Below are positions 43,136 through 51,998 of a stretch of DNA of 60,621 bases, one piece after another (position 1 is the first letter of the stretch; each line of letters opens with the position of its first letter). The translations under genes and the position numbers were made by a program. Source of the DNA: Deinococcus alpinitundrae (GTDB lineage: Bacteria > Deinococcota > Deinococci > Deinococcales > Deinococcaceae); NCBI RefSeq assembly GCF_009982895.1, contig NZ_WXZL01000022.1, positions 1-60,621 on the forward strand, written 5' to 3'. The notes beneath the pieces are model-generated. The model did not search any database, was not told the origin of the DNA, and saw only the letters and a program-made list of their open reading frames with translations.

Positions 43136-44491
43136 GTGGCCATGACCGTCAAGCAGCGACAATTGGATCTGCCGGTTCGTTTCGAGGAGATGAATGTTCT
43201 TCGACTGGGTCTGGTGAGTATGCAGGAACGGATTCCTGCTGATTACACCAACTGGGAAGAGAACTTTGAGATCGATGGCCAGATCGGTAGGGTGGTTTGC
43301 AAAGCGCTTGCAGAATATGGTGTGCCTCACGGTGTGGACAACGACGTGATGACTGCCCTCATCACTTTGTTCCGCGAACAGGACGACCCAGAAGATGGCC
43401 GTATGGTCAGTTCAGCCTATAATCTGCTTCAGTTGGCTGGCATGGATGTAAATGGTGCAGCCTACCGGCTGCTGCGCGAAAGCCTGGAGCGGCTCTGGAC
43501 CACGTCTTACCAGATTAGTCGGTTGTGGCGTGATCACCGCCGGGGCCGCTATACCACCGTCGGGTTGAGAATCGTGCACGAATTGGAATACACCGGCAGC
43601 GGAGACGGGGAGTTTGACAATGACTCGGCCTTGGTGATCACATTGGCTCCAGCGCTCGTCAACTCCATACGCGCCGGGTTTGTTCGACCGATGGACCCCC
43701 GCTTGGCCCGACTTCTCAAGCGGCGCTCCACACGTGCTTTTTACCGACTTCTGGATGCCAAGCGTCGTGATATCAACAAACCAGAGCAGACCGTTTCTTT
43801 TTTGCAGCTCTCCCTCTTGGAACTGAAGCAGATTTGCAAGATTATCAATGAGCAGCCCGACAAGATTCGCCGCTCGATTGAGCCCGCCCATCGAGAGCTT
43901 CTTGAGATCGGTTATCTCAAGAAAGTAGAGTATCTGGGACGCGGAATCAAGCAGCAGGTGGCTTACACCTTCAACCATCAGGTTACTGAGGAAGAACCCC
44001 ATTTCACATTCAAAGCGGAGCTGGAGGCCCTGGGTCTCAAGCCACTCAGCCTCAAAAACATTCTCGGGAATCTAGATACAGCTGAAATTCGGCAGCGTCT
44101 GGCCAAGGCACATCTGGTGCTGGCCAGTTATGCCTCGCCACCTCGCAATCCCGCGTCCGTGGCTGCGGACGTGCTAAAAAATCCTGACAAATATGAGGTT
44201 CAGCCCCCTTCATTGCTGCCCTCCTATGCACCTGCCGTTTCTGCAAAAGTGATCAAGACACCACGCCAGCCAGCCGAGTTAATAGCCCCGCCGGTGTCCA
44301 CAGAGGACCTACTCAAAACCCTACGCTTTCTTCTTAAAGCTCACCTTGAGCTGACTGAGATGGATACCCTGCAAGCGGCCATCAAGGAGGGTCGACTTGA
44401 CGCCGTTACCCTGATCAAAGAAGTAAGCGTCGCCAAAGCAGCGGGTGACATGCAACGCCCCGTAGAGAAGCTCAAAGCCCAACTCCGGTAA
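43136..44491 (+). CDS. repA: RepA-type plasmid replication initiator
   Basis: 451 residues of the replication initiator A type found on Deinococcus plasmids. Conserved-looking regions include EEMNVLRLGLVSMQERIPAD, LIRE-like helices around RLLRESLERLWTTSYQISRL, and a winged-helix region RSTRAFYRLLDAKRRDINKP. It should bind the iterons just upstream and the one just downstream. The GTG at 43136 or the ATG at 43142 may be the start; TAAACT at 43126 would give an almost leaderless transcript from the former. Confidence 0.9.
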   Translation: MAMTVKQRQLDLPVRFEEMNVLRLGLVSMQERIPADYTNWEENFEIDGQIGRVVCKALAEYGVPHGVDNDVMTALITLFREQDDPEDGRMVSSAYNLLQLAGMDVNGAAYRLLRESLERLWTTSYQISRLWRDHRRGRYTTVGLRIVHELEYTGSGDGEFDNDSALVITLAPALVNSIRAGFVRPMDPRLARLLKRRSTRAFYRLLDAKRRDINKPEQTVSFLQLSLLELKQICKIINEQPDKIRRSIEPAHRELLEIGYLKKVEYLGRGIKQQVAYTFNHQVTEEEPHFTFKAELEALGLKPLSLKNILGNLDTAEIRQRLAKAHLVLASYASPPRNPASVAADVLKNPDKYEVQPPSLLPSYAPAVSAKVIKTPRQPAELIAPPVSTEDLLKTLRFLLKAHLELTEMDTLQAAIKEGRLDAVTLIKEVSVAKAAGDMQRPVEKLKAQLR

Positions 44492-44502
44492 ATCATCAGG
44501 GC

Positions 44503-44523
44503 TATCGGTCAACTTGGGGGAAA
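44503..44523. repeat. Tenth iteron, downstream of repA
   Basis: One copy of TATCGGTCAACTTGGGGG, same orientation, 11 bases after the repA stop. It may serve copy-number control by handcuffing or looping. Confidence 0.85.
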
Positions 44524-44541
44524 GGGCGTTTGGCTGGGCTG

Positions 44542-44670
44542 ATGGCTTTTCCAATTGATGACCAGAAGACCGAGCAACTCACCCTCTCACCGGATAGTTG
44601 CCTGATCGGTCATTTGCTGTTGGCTGTCAATCAGAAGATTTCTTATCTAGAACGTCTTGATTCGGGATGA
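44542..44670 (+). CDS. 42-residue ORF after repA
   Basis: MAFPIDDQKTEQLTLSPDSC followed by LIGHLLLAVNQKISYLERLD. It reads like real coding sequence (amphipathic helix at the end) but has no strong ribosome binding site. Possibly a small plasmid regulator; unknown. Confidence 0.35.
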   Translation: MAFPIDDQKTEQLTLSPDSCLIGHLLLAVNQKISYLERLDSG

Positions 44671-44805
44671 GGTGTGGTTGCGGCAGAGCCTGTGAATGCT
44701 AAGACCAGCCCCCGAAGCGCAAAGGCCAGTGCCGCGCCGCGTGCTGGTCATACGTCAGCACCGCCTAGCACTACTTAAACACGGAAATCTAGTATCACAA
44801 GATGT

Positions 44806-45018
44806 ATGACATGGAATTACCGAGTCGGATACGACAAAACAGAAGAGACATTCGCCATCTACTCTGCGTACTACTCCGATAAGGGTCAGGCAATCTCCAC
44901 GTCTACTGAGCCAGCAGTCGTAGCGGGGGAGTCATTGGAGGATTTGCGTGCTGAGCTGGAGAGAATGCTTGCCGCCCTTGAATCACCCGTGCTGGACATG
45001 GAAAGATTTTCAGATTGA
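44806..45018 (+). CDS. Small conserved protein (MTWNYRV type), unknown
   Basis: 70 residues, MTWNYRVGYDKTEETFAIYS then YYSDKGQAISTSTEPAVVAG, and a helical end ESLEDLRAELERMLAALESP. It matches a widespread small family beginning MSWNYRV with the conserved ETLEELRxxLxxMLEAL pattern, usually unannotated. A near-exact direct repeat, CACTACTTAAACACGGA, flanks the gene at 44769 and 45039, and a hairpin follows the stop. Confidence 0.75.
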   Translation: MTWNYRVGYDKTEETFAIYSAYYSDKGQAISTSTEPAVVAGESLEDLRAELERMLAALESPVLDMERFSD

Positions 45019-45020
45019 CC

Positions 45021-45050
45021 TGTTTAAGTATTGCTACCACTACTTAAACA
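45021..45050 (+). terminator. Hairpin after the small conserved gene
   Basis: TGTTTAAGTA (45021-45030), 10-base loop, TACTTAAACA (45041-45050). It overlaps the second copy of the flanking direct repeat. Confidence 0.55.
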
Positions 45051-45100
45051 CGGATTTTAGCGATGGAGACGGCTTTCATGCGTGTCTGCCAGACTGGTAC

Positions 45101-45262
45101 ATGACCGCTGTTCAGGAACATGTCCTGTCCCTTCGGCGCTTCATCCGACCCTTCCAACGTGTCCTGGGCCATACTCACCGTCGGAAGTGGTGCCTGCTGT
45201 ATCTGCGGAGCTTGATGTCCCCGCTCGAACGCAAGAGCCTTCAATCCTTGGCAGAAGGTTAT
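45101..45262 (+). pseudogene. N-terminal fragment of an IS701-type transposase
   Basis: MTAVQEHVLSLRRFIRPFQR followed by KWCLLYLRSLMSPLERKSLQ corresponds to the usual start of IS701 transposases. Homology stops after SLAEG, where the neighbouring gene's end begins. It differs from the complete IS701 copy at 7013. Confidence 0.65.
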
Positions 45263-45288
45263 CGGGGGGCGGACGGTGGTGCTAGCGC

Positions 45289-46085
45289 TTAGTCGGCGCT
45301 GAGGGCGATGCCGGTCACTTCGTGAATATCGGCGGCGAGAAGTTGTGTTTCGGCCTGAGCCATGACCGCTTCGACGCGGGCCTTGGCCTGCTCGACAGCG
45401 TGAATGCCAACTGGGGGGTCCTCCGTGTCGAGAGCGGGCGTCTGGTTGTAGTTCGGTGCGGCGTTGACGGGGGGCTTGTTGGCGTCAGCAATCCACTCTT
45501 TCTTCTCGTCCTCGACGGGGGGACCTGCCTTGTAGCCTCACGCAGCTCTTTGTGGAGCTGGTTGACGCTCCTAGCGATCACGTCGTCCCCGACGAGGCCA
45601 CGGTAGCTCTTGGGCTGCTTGAACCCGTCAACCAGCTCCACTTTGGTCATGGTCAGTGCAGCGCTGACCAGCGAGGTGCCGTGCTGATGACGGTCCCACT
45701 CAGAGGACTTCTTGACAATGCCGTCCTTGTGGACGTGCTTGATGGTGGCGTTATCGCCAGCCAGCGTTGCGGTGATGAATCCGGCCAGACGGACGCCGTA
45801 CTGCTCATCCGTTTCGTTGGCTTCCTGCACCGGCAGGTCCAGATCGAACTTGATGCCGACGCGGGTCAGCTCAGGCGAGGCGACTTTGAGCGCCAGGACG
45901 TACTGCACCAGTCCCGGCAGCATGCCCTCCAGCGCCCGCTGTGCCTGACTGCGGCCCGACGGAGCCTCGTTGACGGAGGCGAAGAACTTCTTGACGCCGA
46001 CAGGCTCAATCGCGTTGACACTCTTGAGAGCGGTGGCGGCGACGAGGTTACGACGGTCAGCGGTGGTGTTGTTGGTGTTGGTCAT
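45289..46085 (-). pseudogene. Plasmid gene of unknown function with a homopolymer frameshift
   Basis: Start ATG at 46085 with AGGAG ten bases upstream. The protein is sensible through RSVNQLHKELREATRQVPP, then turns into low-complexity Thr/Pro/Arg sequence. One extra C in the six-base C run (45517-45522) would restore the other frame, VEDEKKEWIADANKPPVNAA through ...HEVTGIALSAD, ending at 45291 as about 265 residues. This is either a true one-base deletion or a sequencing error. No motif is recognised; the C-terminus has a coiled-coil-like helix (AVEQAKARVEAVMAQAETQL). Confidence 0.65.
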
Positions 46086-46122
46086 GGTCGTAGCTCCTGT
46101 GGTGGCCCGGAGGCCGACGAGA

Positions 46123-46590
46123 GTGCTCCTTGACAACTCCTCACTCAACCCTGCATCTGCCACTTACCTGCGGGTCTTCCTCGAGGTTTGCGGTTCGGCG
46201 GTCTGGGACGAAGGCGATCACCTCAAGCTCGTCCCGAACGAATTTCCCCGGCTGCTTTACCTGACCCGCGGCGCGGTGGCGCTGGTCCTGCAGCCGTTCT
46301 CGAACGAGGCCGGATTCCCGGTCTCCTTGCTGCAGATCCATCCCCGGGTGCTGCAAATCTTTGTCCCAGACGAAGTGGAGGACGAACAGGTGAGCTGCAC
46401 CGGTGAGCTTGATCCCGACTGCTGTTGCGACGATGCTGCGAGTTTGACGACCAGCGCCGCCGAGCAGTTGCCGTTGAGCACCGCCCGTGCGAGCCGAGCT
46501 GCTGCATTTGCCCGTCATAGAACTAGGGGCTATAGATGTTTCTTAGGTTCTATTGCAGCGACTTGGCGCTATCGGTGCTGGCGGTTTTGA
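46123..46590 (+). CDS. Possible coding region without a clear start
   Basis: Codons from about 46140 to 46420 have strongly GC-biased third positions and a sensible translation (GDHLKLVPNEFPRLLYLTRG, VALVLQPFSNEAGFPVSLLQ). A GTG at 46123 is the only candidate start. The last 50 residues look like noise. It may be a fragment. The antisense frame at 46141-46518 looks worse. Unknown function. Confidence 0.3.
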   Translation: MLLDNSSLNPASATYLRVFLEVCGSAVWDEGDHLKLVPNEFPRLLYLTRGAVALVLQPFSNEAGFPVSLLQIHPRVLQIFVPDEVEDEQVSCTGELDPDCCCDDAASLTTSAAEQLPLSTARASRAAAFARHRTRGYRCFLGSIAATWRYRCWRF

Positions 46591-46686
46591 AGTCGTAAGA
46601 GGTCCTGTTTTTCTTCCTGCGGTAAAACAAAACCCCCACTGGAGAAGCTGAGGGGCAGTGAGAGGACGGCTGTGATGCGGGCGGCT

Positions 46687-46871
46687 TCAGACCACCCGGG
46701 TGCGGGGGCGGCCCTCACTGCGGGGGCGCTCCGCAGTCGGGCGGGCTTTGGCGTGGGCGGCGGCGAACGTTCTCAGTCGGGCGGTCTCATTGCTGCCGCC
46801 GCTGGCGTGGGTGTACTTCGCTTCCTCATAGGCGTGCTGGGGTTGTTGTCCAGGCCGGTGTGGCATTGAAT
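46687..46871 (-). pseudogene. Possible coding remnant
   Basis: An open frame reading CHTGLDNNPQHAYEEAKYTH and ASGGSNETARLRTFAAAHAK, ending RPRTRVV. It has coding-like composition but no start codon before an upstream stop near the ATAGCTAGCTAT palindrome (about 46868). Probably a truncated gene end. Confidence 0.25.
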
Positions 46872-46875
46872 ATAT

Positions 46876-47502
46876 AGCTAGCTATGATCCCCCTCTCCTC
46901 TCCCATTCTTCTTTGTCTGGGACAAAGCGGAGTCGATTCCATCCTCCAAATCTGCACCTTCAGATGATCTGGCACTGAATCTGGGGTTTTTTTATCTGGC
47001 TTAAGAAAAAGTCAGGGGGCTGCAGGTGAAGCCCAAGCGCGCGGGCTGACCGGGGGAGGGTTAGGGGGAAGGTGGCTTGACTGGAAATAGAAACGAGCTC
47101 GATATATTCCTTTGCACCCTATAGAAAAACCGTCTGAAAAAGACCTCACCACCCAAGCACACCGCTCCACTCACGACCCGTTCGCCGGCCTCCTGGGCGC
47201 GCTGCGTGAAGATCCCATAGCATCTGGAGACCCCAGGACGCTTTTCTTGAGGCCCACCAGCCTCTTTTCCCGAGCCTGAGTGCCCTCTCCTCAGCACCGG
47301 ACGGCGAGCCGTCCGTCCCCCGTACGCTGGCGTTCCCCGGCACCCGGGAGATGGCCTTTCAAGGGGTTACCCCCCAGATATCGCACTCCGTTGTACCGCT
47401 CTCGACGCCCATTACTCCAAGTCAGCGCGCTTCATCTCGGTAGGTTTCTACGCCTTAACATCATCCCAGACGACGTCCAGCGCTTCGCGTACCTTATTCT
47501 TC
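46876..47502. other. Gene-poor stretch
   Basis: I see no supported gene. It contains T- and G-rich runs and GC-rich open frames on both strands without starts. It may hold the terminator region of the operon ending at 47503. Confidence 0.4.
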
Positions 47503-48267
47503 TCAATCGGCGGCATCTTGACGCTCTTCGGTCGTCGGCAGGAACCGGATGTTGTCGGTCATCACCACTTGATCGTGCTCATCGAGCATCGGCCTGCCAT
47601 TGTTGAGCATCACCGGCTGCGGCGTGATCAGCCATTCGGTCAAGGCCAGCGTCACCAGTTGACCGCGCTTGGTCTTCTCGTCCTGGCTGACGGTTTCACC
47701 CTGTTCGGTCGCTTTGGCCTCGATCGCTTTGAGCAGATCGTCGAAGGCTGCGGCGTCTTCGATGGTGAAGCGCAGTTCTCGGCTGGCGAAGGCAGGCTTC
47801 TTCTGGGCTTTCTCGGGGGTGTCCTGACGGATGTGCTCGCGCAGGGCTTCCTCTTCCTTGGTCACGATCAGCTCGCGGATCTCGCCCTTGTTCTTCATGG
47901 CCCAGTCATGGTTCTGCGCCACGGCGCGCAAACGCGAAACGGGGATGTTGACGAGTTCCTCGCGCGAAAAACCCAGGCCCTGATCACCGGTCAAGCGGAA
48001 GGTCCTGAACGTGCGCCAGGCATCGCCGATGACGATGCGCGACTTCTTGTCGCCCTCTTCGAGGTGCAGCCGCTTGCCGACGCGCTCGAGCACTCCGGCC
48101 TTGCCACGGGGGAGTTCGTCGAGGTAGAGGCTCGCCACGATGTCCATGCGGCGAAACCTCGCCTCGGCACTGGTCTGTTCGAGCTGGTTCCATTCGGTGG
48201 CGGCGTCCTGGGTCGGGGTGTAGAGATCGGTCGGCAAAGCGGACAGCATCGGGTCTTGGGTTTTCAT
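47503..48267 (-). CDS. Unknown 254-residue protein
   Basis: Start ATG at 48267 with AAGGAG at the right distance. Highly charged and helical: RMDIVASLYLDELPRGKAGV, KKSRIVIGDAWRTFRTFRLT, then EALREHIRQDTPEKAQKKPA. The middle (EELVNIPVSRLRAVA) could be an HTH. No membrane segment. It lies about 100 bp from the 5'-3' exonuclease and in the same orientation, so it may belong to a plasmid DNA-processing operon. Confidence 0.65.
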   Translation of the reverse strand: MKTQDPMLSALPTDLYTPTQDAATEWNQLEQTSAEARFRRMDIVASLYLDELPRGKAGVLERVGKRLHLEEGDKKSRIVIGDAWRTFRTFRLTGDQGLGFSREELVNIPVSRLRAVAQNHDWAMKNKGEIRELIVTKEEEALREHIRQDTPEKAQKKPAFASRELRFTIEDAAAFDDLLKAIEAKATEQGETVSQDEKTKRGQLVTLALTEWLITPQPVMLNNGRPMLDEHDQVVMTDNIRFLPTTEERQDAAD

Positions 48268-48369
48268 GTGAAGCTCCTTTATCTGAGGTTCATTTTAGGT
48301 TGGGGTCAACCCGCCCTATGGTGTTTTCACGGATGGGCATCGACGAAAAACTCTGGTGGACATACCAAA

Positions 48370-49149
48370 TCAGGCCCTGATCACCGGCGTGTCGTACCGC
48401 AGGGTCACCAGCGTTTCTTGCCGCAGCGCTTCTTCCAGACCGGCGGCCTGCAACTTGGTGCGGTCGGAGGTTTGCAGGCGTTCTAAATTCGCGAAGATCG
48501 AAGACATCGATGGGTACGCATTCGCCAGCCGTTTGGCGGCGACCGGGCCGAGCCCCACGATGCCGGGGATGTTGTCGCTGTTGTCCCCCTGGATGGCTTT
48601 CAGCAGGGCCACCCGGTGCGGGGGAACACCGAGCTTGGTCTCCACCTCGCTCGGCCCTAGGGCGCAGTAGCTATTGGCGTCGTAGTGCAGTAGGTAGGTG
48701 CCACTGCCATCGGGGCCTTTATGCGCCAGAGCGAAGAGGTCCTTGTCGTTGGAGGCGATCACAAAACGTACCCCGGTGCCGAGACACTGATCGGCCAGAC
48801 TCGCCAGCACGTCGTCGGCTTCAAAACCGGGTGAGTGGTACAGCTCCATGCCGAACTCTTTTCTGAGCAGGTCTGGCGCTTCGTCGAGGAGCTGGCGGAA
48901 CTCGGCGGGCTTCTCGCCCCGGTGGGCTTTGTACTCGGGGAAGAGGTCGTGCCGGAAGCACTTGCCACTGTCGAGCGCGCCGATCAGCCTGACCGGCTCG
49001 GTTTCCCGCAGCAGGGTCTTGAGCATGGTCTTCAAGCGGTGGCGGGCCAGACCGATCACCGACTGGCCCTCCTTGCCCGCAGCGGTGGCGTGGTAGGCCC
49101 GCGCCACGATGTTCGACACGTCCACGGCTAAGAACACCGGCGGGGTCAT
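48370..49149 (-). CDS. 5'-3' exonuclease (FEN/PolI N-terminal type)
   Basis: 259 residues from the ATG at 49149 (MTPPVFLAVDVSNIVARAYH). Metal-binding acidic residues are all visible: AVDVSN, LDSGKCFRHDLFPEYKAHR, GFEADDVLA, SNDKDLFAL. The helix-hairpin-helix GDNSDNIPGIVGLGPVAAKR follows. The fold removes 5' flaps and RNA primers. A plasmid copy independent of DNA polymerase I may assist lagging-strand replication. The upstream extension to 49236 lacks better starts. Confidence 0.9.
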   Translation of the reverse strand: MTPPVFLAVDVSNIVARAYHATAAGKEGQSVIGLARHRLKTMLKTLLRETEPVRLIGALDSGKCFRHDLFPEYKAHRGEKPAEFRQLLDEAPDLLRKEFGMELYHSPGFEADDVLASLADQCLGTGVRFVIASNDKDLFALAHKGPDGSGTYLLHYDANSYCALGPSEVETKLGVPPHRVALLKAIQGDNSDNIPGIVGLGPVAAKRLANAYPSMSSIFANLERLQTSDRTKLQAAGLEEALRQETLVTLRYDTPVIRA

Positions 49150-49354
49150 GCGTGCAGCGCCCGCCACGCCGCGAATCGAGCCTATGGACTCCGGCGTACC
49201 CGTTACGTGGGACTTGCAAAAGTAACGCTTCAGCATGCCAACATCGCGGCGGCCATCAACGCCGTGAGAGTGACGGCCTGGCTGGCTGGTATCCCGAGAA
49301 CCTCGACCAGGACGTCTCGCTTTGCCTCCCTGCGCCTAACCCCGTGAATTGGCC

Positions 49355-49638
49355 GACAGTATCCACACATTCGTCCAGATGCCACTGGGAACTCCAACGG
49401 GGTTCAGGGTGACGCAGCTCTTCAGCCATGAGGAGCGAGAATTTAACGTTCCACTCGCGAAGCGTCTCGTGACGGACCTCAATGCCACGCTCGTGGAGTA
49501 ATTCCTGAACCTCCCGATAGCTGAGTGGGAAGCGGTCGTAGTGCTTTCTGGGCGTGCTGGATGATGGTCATCGGGAATCGGTGGCGCCAGGGTTTATGGT
49601 CAATTAATGGCCACCATACCGGCTAACCTGACAGAACC
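49355..49638 (-). mobile_element. IS6-family 5' remnant
   Basis: Read on the minus strand: terminal repeat GGTTCTGTCAGGTTAGCC (from 49638), then transposase pieces RFPLSYREVQELLHERGIEV, RHETLREWNVKFSLL and EELRHPEPRWSSQWHLDECV in changing frames. It is cut near 49360, after the region of the first catalytic Asp. Its end repeat resembles that of the copy at 59055, not the one at 30077. Confidence 0.7.
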
Positions 49639-49702
49639 ATCAAAATCAAGCGTTCCAAACATGATCAATCGTTGCGGTGAGGATCAATAGACCTCTTGCG
49701 AA

Positions 49703-49946
49703 AGTCATAATTGACAGGCTCGCGTAAGATTGCAGAGAGCTGCGATCAGCTGAACTCGGAGGGCGAAACGACGACGTCGATGGCGATACACGCCCTTCAG
49801 CACGCGAAAGACTTTCATGCGACGCTGAGTGCCGCTGGGCGGCCAGATTTCTTCTTCCGTCCCTCTCGTTCAATCAGGACAGCCTCCATCTCGGCGAAGG
49901 TCTCAGGATACACCCCAGTGCGTCGACGGAACTGTTTGCGGTTCAT
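49703..49946 (-). pseudogene. IS5-type transposase, internally deleted
   Basis: Begins MNRKQFRRRTGVYPETFAEM and KKKSGRPAALSV, the standard N-terminus of this transposase group. After a deletion joint it continues in another frame KVFRVLKGVYRHRRRRFALR and VDLIAALCNLTRACQL, the standard C-terminus. The entire catalytic core is missing, as in a miniature element. Confidence 0.7.
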
Positions 49947-50077
49947 CTTCAGCGTGCGGGTCAGGCGTTCTTGCTGCACCCTATAAGAGCGGCTGTTGAG
50001 TGGAACTAGACCAGCCCCTTAATCATCAAGGCATACAGCAGCGACAAGACAATCTGGACCTCACGAGAATCAGGCAG

Positions 50078-50554
50078 TCAATCGGGCTCAGGTTCGTTCC
50101 AGGCCAGGATCGCGGTCGGCAGGATCGGAATGATCAGCATCAAGGCAGAAAAAACCAAATTCCCCACGACGTGGCTGGACGGCAAGAGGTGGCTGGTCGG
50201 AAGGGGAAAACCGAGTACGAAATAAGCACCTGAGAGGACGAGCGCGCCGCCAACCAAGCGATAGGCACTGACATGCGCCTGCGACAGACGCTGCCATTGG
50301 CGCTCGTCCATCGTTGCATCGCGGCCTTCGGGGAGACCAAGGCGGCTGGGCCGCCACAGCGGTAACGCTCCTACCAGGGAGATTAGGACACCGATGGCGA
50401 CGAGCGTCACGATGACGTCGTGTGACACGCGGGTCGTCATGAACAGCAGCAACGCGAAGAGGACCAGCAGGTAACCCGCAACCGCAATCATGACGATCGT
50501 GCGGCGTCGAGCGAGGGAGGCAAGGGGCTGGTGTGGGGAGAGCGTGGTCTTCAT
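50078..50554 (-). CDS. Membrane protein, transposon passenger
   Basis: 158 residues with four hydrophobic helices (TIVMIAVAGYLLVLFALLLF, VIVTLVAIGVLISLVGALPL, LVGGALVLSGAYFVLGF, LVFSALMLIIPILPTAILAW). A central cytosolic DERQWQRLSQAHVSAYRL follows the second helix. The DERxxxxxxxA pattern recalls DUF2178-type proteins often paired with XRE regulators. The start overlaps the regulator's stop (ATGA), so the two are made together. Function unknown. Confidence 0.75.
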   Translation of the reverse strand: MKTTLSPHQPLASLARRRTIVMIAVAGYLLVLFALLLFMTTRVSHDVIVTLVAIGVLISLVGALPLWRPSRLGLPEGRDATMDERQWQRLSQAHVSAYRLVGGALVLSGAYFVLGFPLPTSHLLPSSHVVGNLVFSALMLIIPILPTAILAWNEPEPD

Positions 50555-50823
50555 GCGGGTCCTCCGTAGACTTTCTCACTGAGTGGGCTGAACGGGGTGC
50601 GGGAGAAGATGGCTTCGATGGGGAGGTTGAAGTATTCGGCGAGGCGGAGGGCGAGGTCGAGGCTGGGGTGGTACTCTCCACGCTCCAGGTAGCCGATGGT
50701 CTGGTAGTTGACGCTGATCGCGGTCGCGAGGTCTTGCCGACTGAGTCCTCGTTCTGCTCTCAGGACGGGGAGACGATTGTGTAGGGGGGGTGGCGAGGGA
50801 CGCCCTATTGTTTTCGCAATCAT
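50551..50823 (-). CDS. XRE-family regulator, transposon passenger
   Basis: 90 residues from the ATG at 50823. The Cro/C1-type HTH is LPVLRAERGLSRQDLATAIS followed by VNYQTIGYLERGEYHPSLDL and ALRLAEYFNLPIEAIF, the usual short XRE type. A perfect inverted repeat four bases before the start is its likely operator. It is co-translated with the membrane protein, a pairing typical of small regulator/membrane modules. Confidence 0.85.
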   Translation of the reverse strand: MIAKTIGRPSPPPLHNRLPVLRAERGLSRQDLATAISVNYQTIGYLERGEYHPSLDLALRLAEYFNLPIEAIFSRTPFSPLSEKVYGGPA

Positions 50824-50826
50824 ATA

Positions 50827-50856
50827 ACTTATTGTTGTATTTCTACAACAATAAGT
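50827..50856 (-). promoter_or_regulatory. Operator/promoter of the XRE-membrane pair
   Basis: ACTTATTGTTGTA (50827-50839), loop TTTC, TACAACAATAAGT (50844-50856): a perfect 13-bp inverted repeat directly in front of the XRE start. It contains a TAAGTT box suited to a leaderless start, implying autoregulation. Confidence 0.65.
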
Positions 50857-51998
50857 CAAGAGAACCCACCTCCTTGCCCGGTGCAACTGCAGTACCTTTG
50901 GCAGAAAGAATCGTCATCTTCCACAGGGAAACGAAGCAGGTCCGCCACCGACCAGATCTTGGAGGTGAGACCGATGGCCATGGCTGGGGTGCGCTGCCGA
51001 TACTGTCGCCGGCCCTGCGGCTCGGACAGCTTGATGCGCAAGCCTCGCTGTTCGTTACACCAGTTGTAAATGCCCATACACAGCTGACTCAGTGCTCGGC
51101 GCATCAACAGCGTACGAGCAAAGGCTAGACTCTTCCTGGCGTCGTGCGCATTCATCCGTCTGGCAGTGCCATTCTGCCGCTCCACCGCTGAAGTGTTCGG
51201 TGTCCGATGACCAAGCTGCTCGACTTCAGCATCCACCCTTGACCAGCTGCCATGGGCGATCCGTTGCAGCACTTCGATTATCCGCCGTCCCTCCCGCCGC
51301 TTGACGATCAACACGTGCGCTAGTGTGCGGGGCACCCGGAATCACAGCTTCTTGAAGCGCCCCTGTGATCCCTTGCGAGGGGGCCGGTACGGCACTCCAA
51401 ATACCTCCGGGAAGAGCGACTCATACACGGCCCAGCCATCGGTGAACAGCACCAGGTCATGCGGGTTGGCCAGTCGTTGCCGAGCTCAGAACAGCAACCG
51501 CCGTCCTAAATCTTCGTTCCGCTGACCGAGTTCGCTCTGCACCAGGAACTTACTCTTAGGTTCGATCACGGTCGCCTCCCAGAGCTGTTGGCCTCTGCGT
51601 TCAACGAAGCCAGAGCGTTCATCGGCTTGCAATGCGCTGAGTTGGAGGTCCTGAGCATGCTGGGCATGGAGACTGTGAGCATGAACTCCGGTCAGGATGG
51701 CCAGTCGCCGGACGGTCGAGCGATGCAGCTTGGTCAACTTGGCGGTGGTCTTGAGGGCGTTCCCAGCCCCTAGGTGCTCTACGGCACTGGCCAGTTGGTC
51801 TTCTGGAGCACGAGAGTTCCACAGGGGTGTTCCTTTTCGTTCGCTGAACTCGGTGCCACAGGAGCGGCACTTCAGCAGCCGGCGCTGTGCAGCCCCGTAG
51901 AGCTTTCGGACACGGAGGTTGCCTTGCCCACGTTGGCCGTGCTGCTCACAGTGATGGGCGGGGCAGGAGAAGCTTTCCAGGAGAAGAAGCGTATCCGA
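50856..51998 (-). pseudogene. IS1-like transposase with two in-frame TGA codons
   Basis: About 380 codons in one frame: zinc-ribbon CPAHHCEQHGQRGQGNLRVR and CRSCGTEFSERKGTPLW, an HTH, first Asp in LQADERSGFVERRG, second in LVLFTDGWAVYESLFP, and Glu in TSAVERQNGTARRMNA. TGA interrupts at 51486-51488 (after GRRLLF) and at 51342-51344 (after RFKKL), with sensible sequence on both sides and no frameshift. Both could be CGA-to-TGA changes. Non-functional unless TGA is read through. Confidence 0.75.

Noticed and set aside
47061..47343. Overlapping GC-rich minus ORFs
   Set aside because: No start with a ribosome binding site and no recognisable product in any frame.
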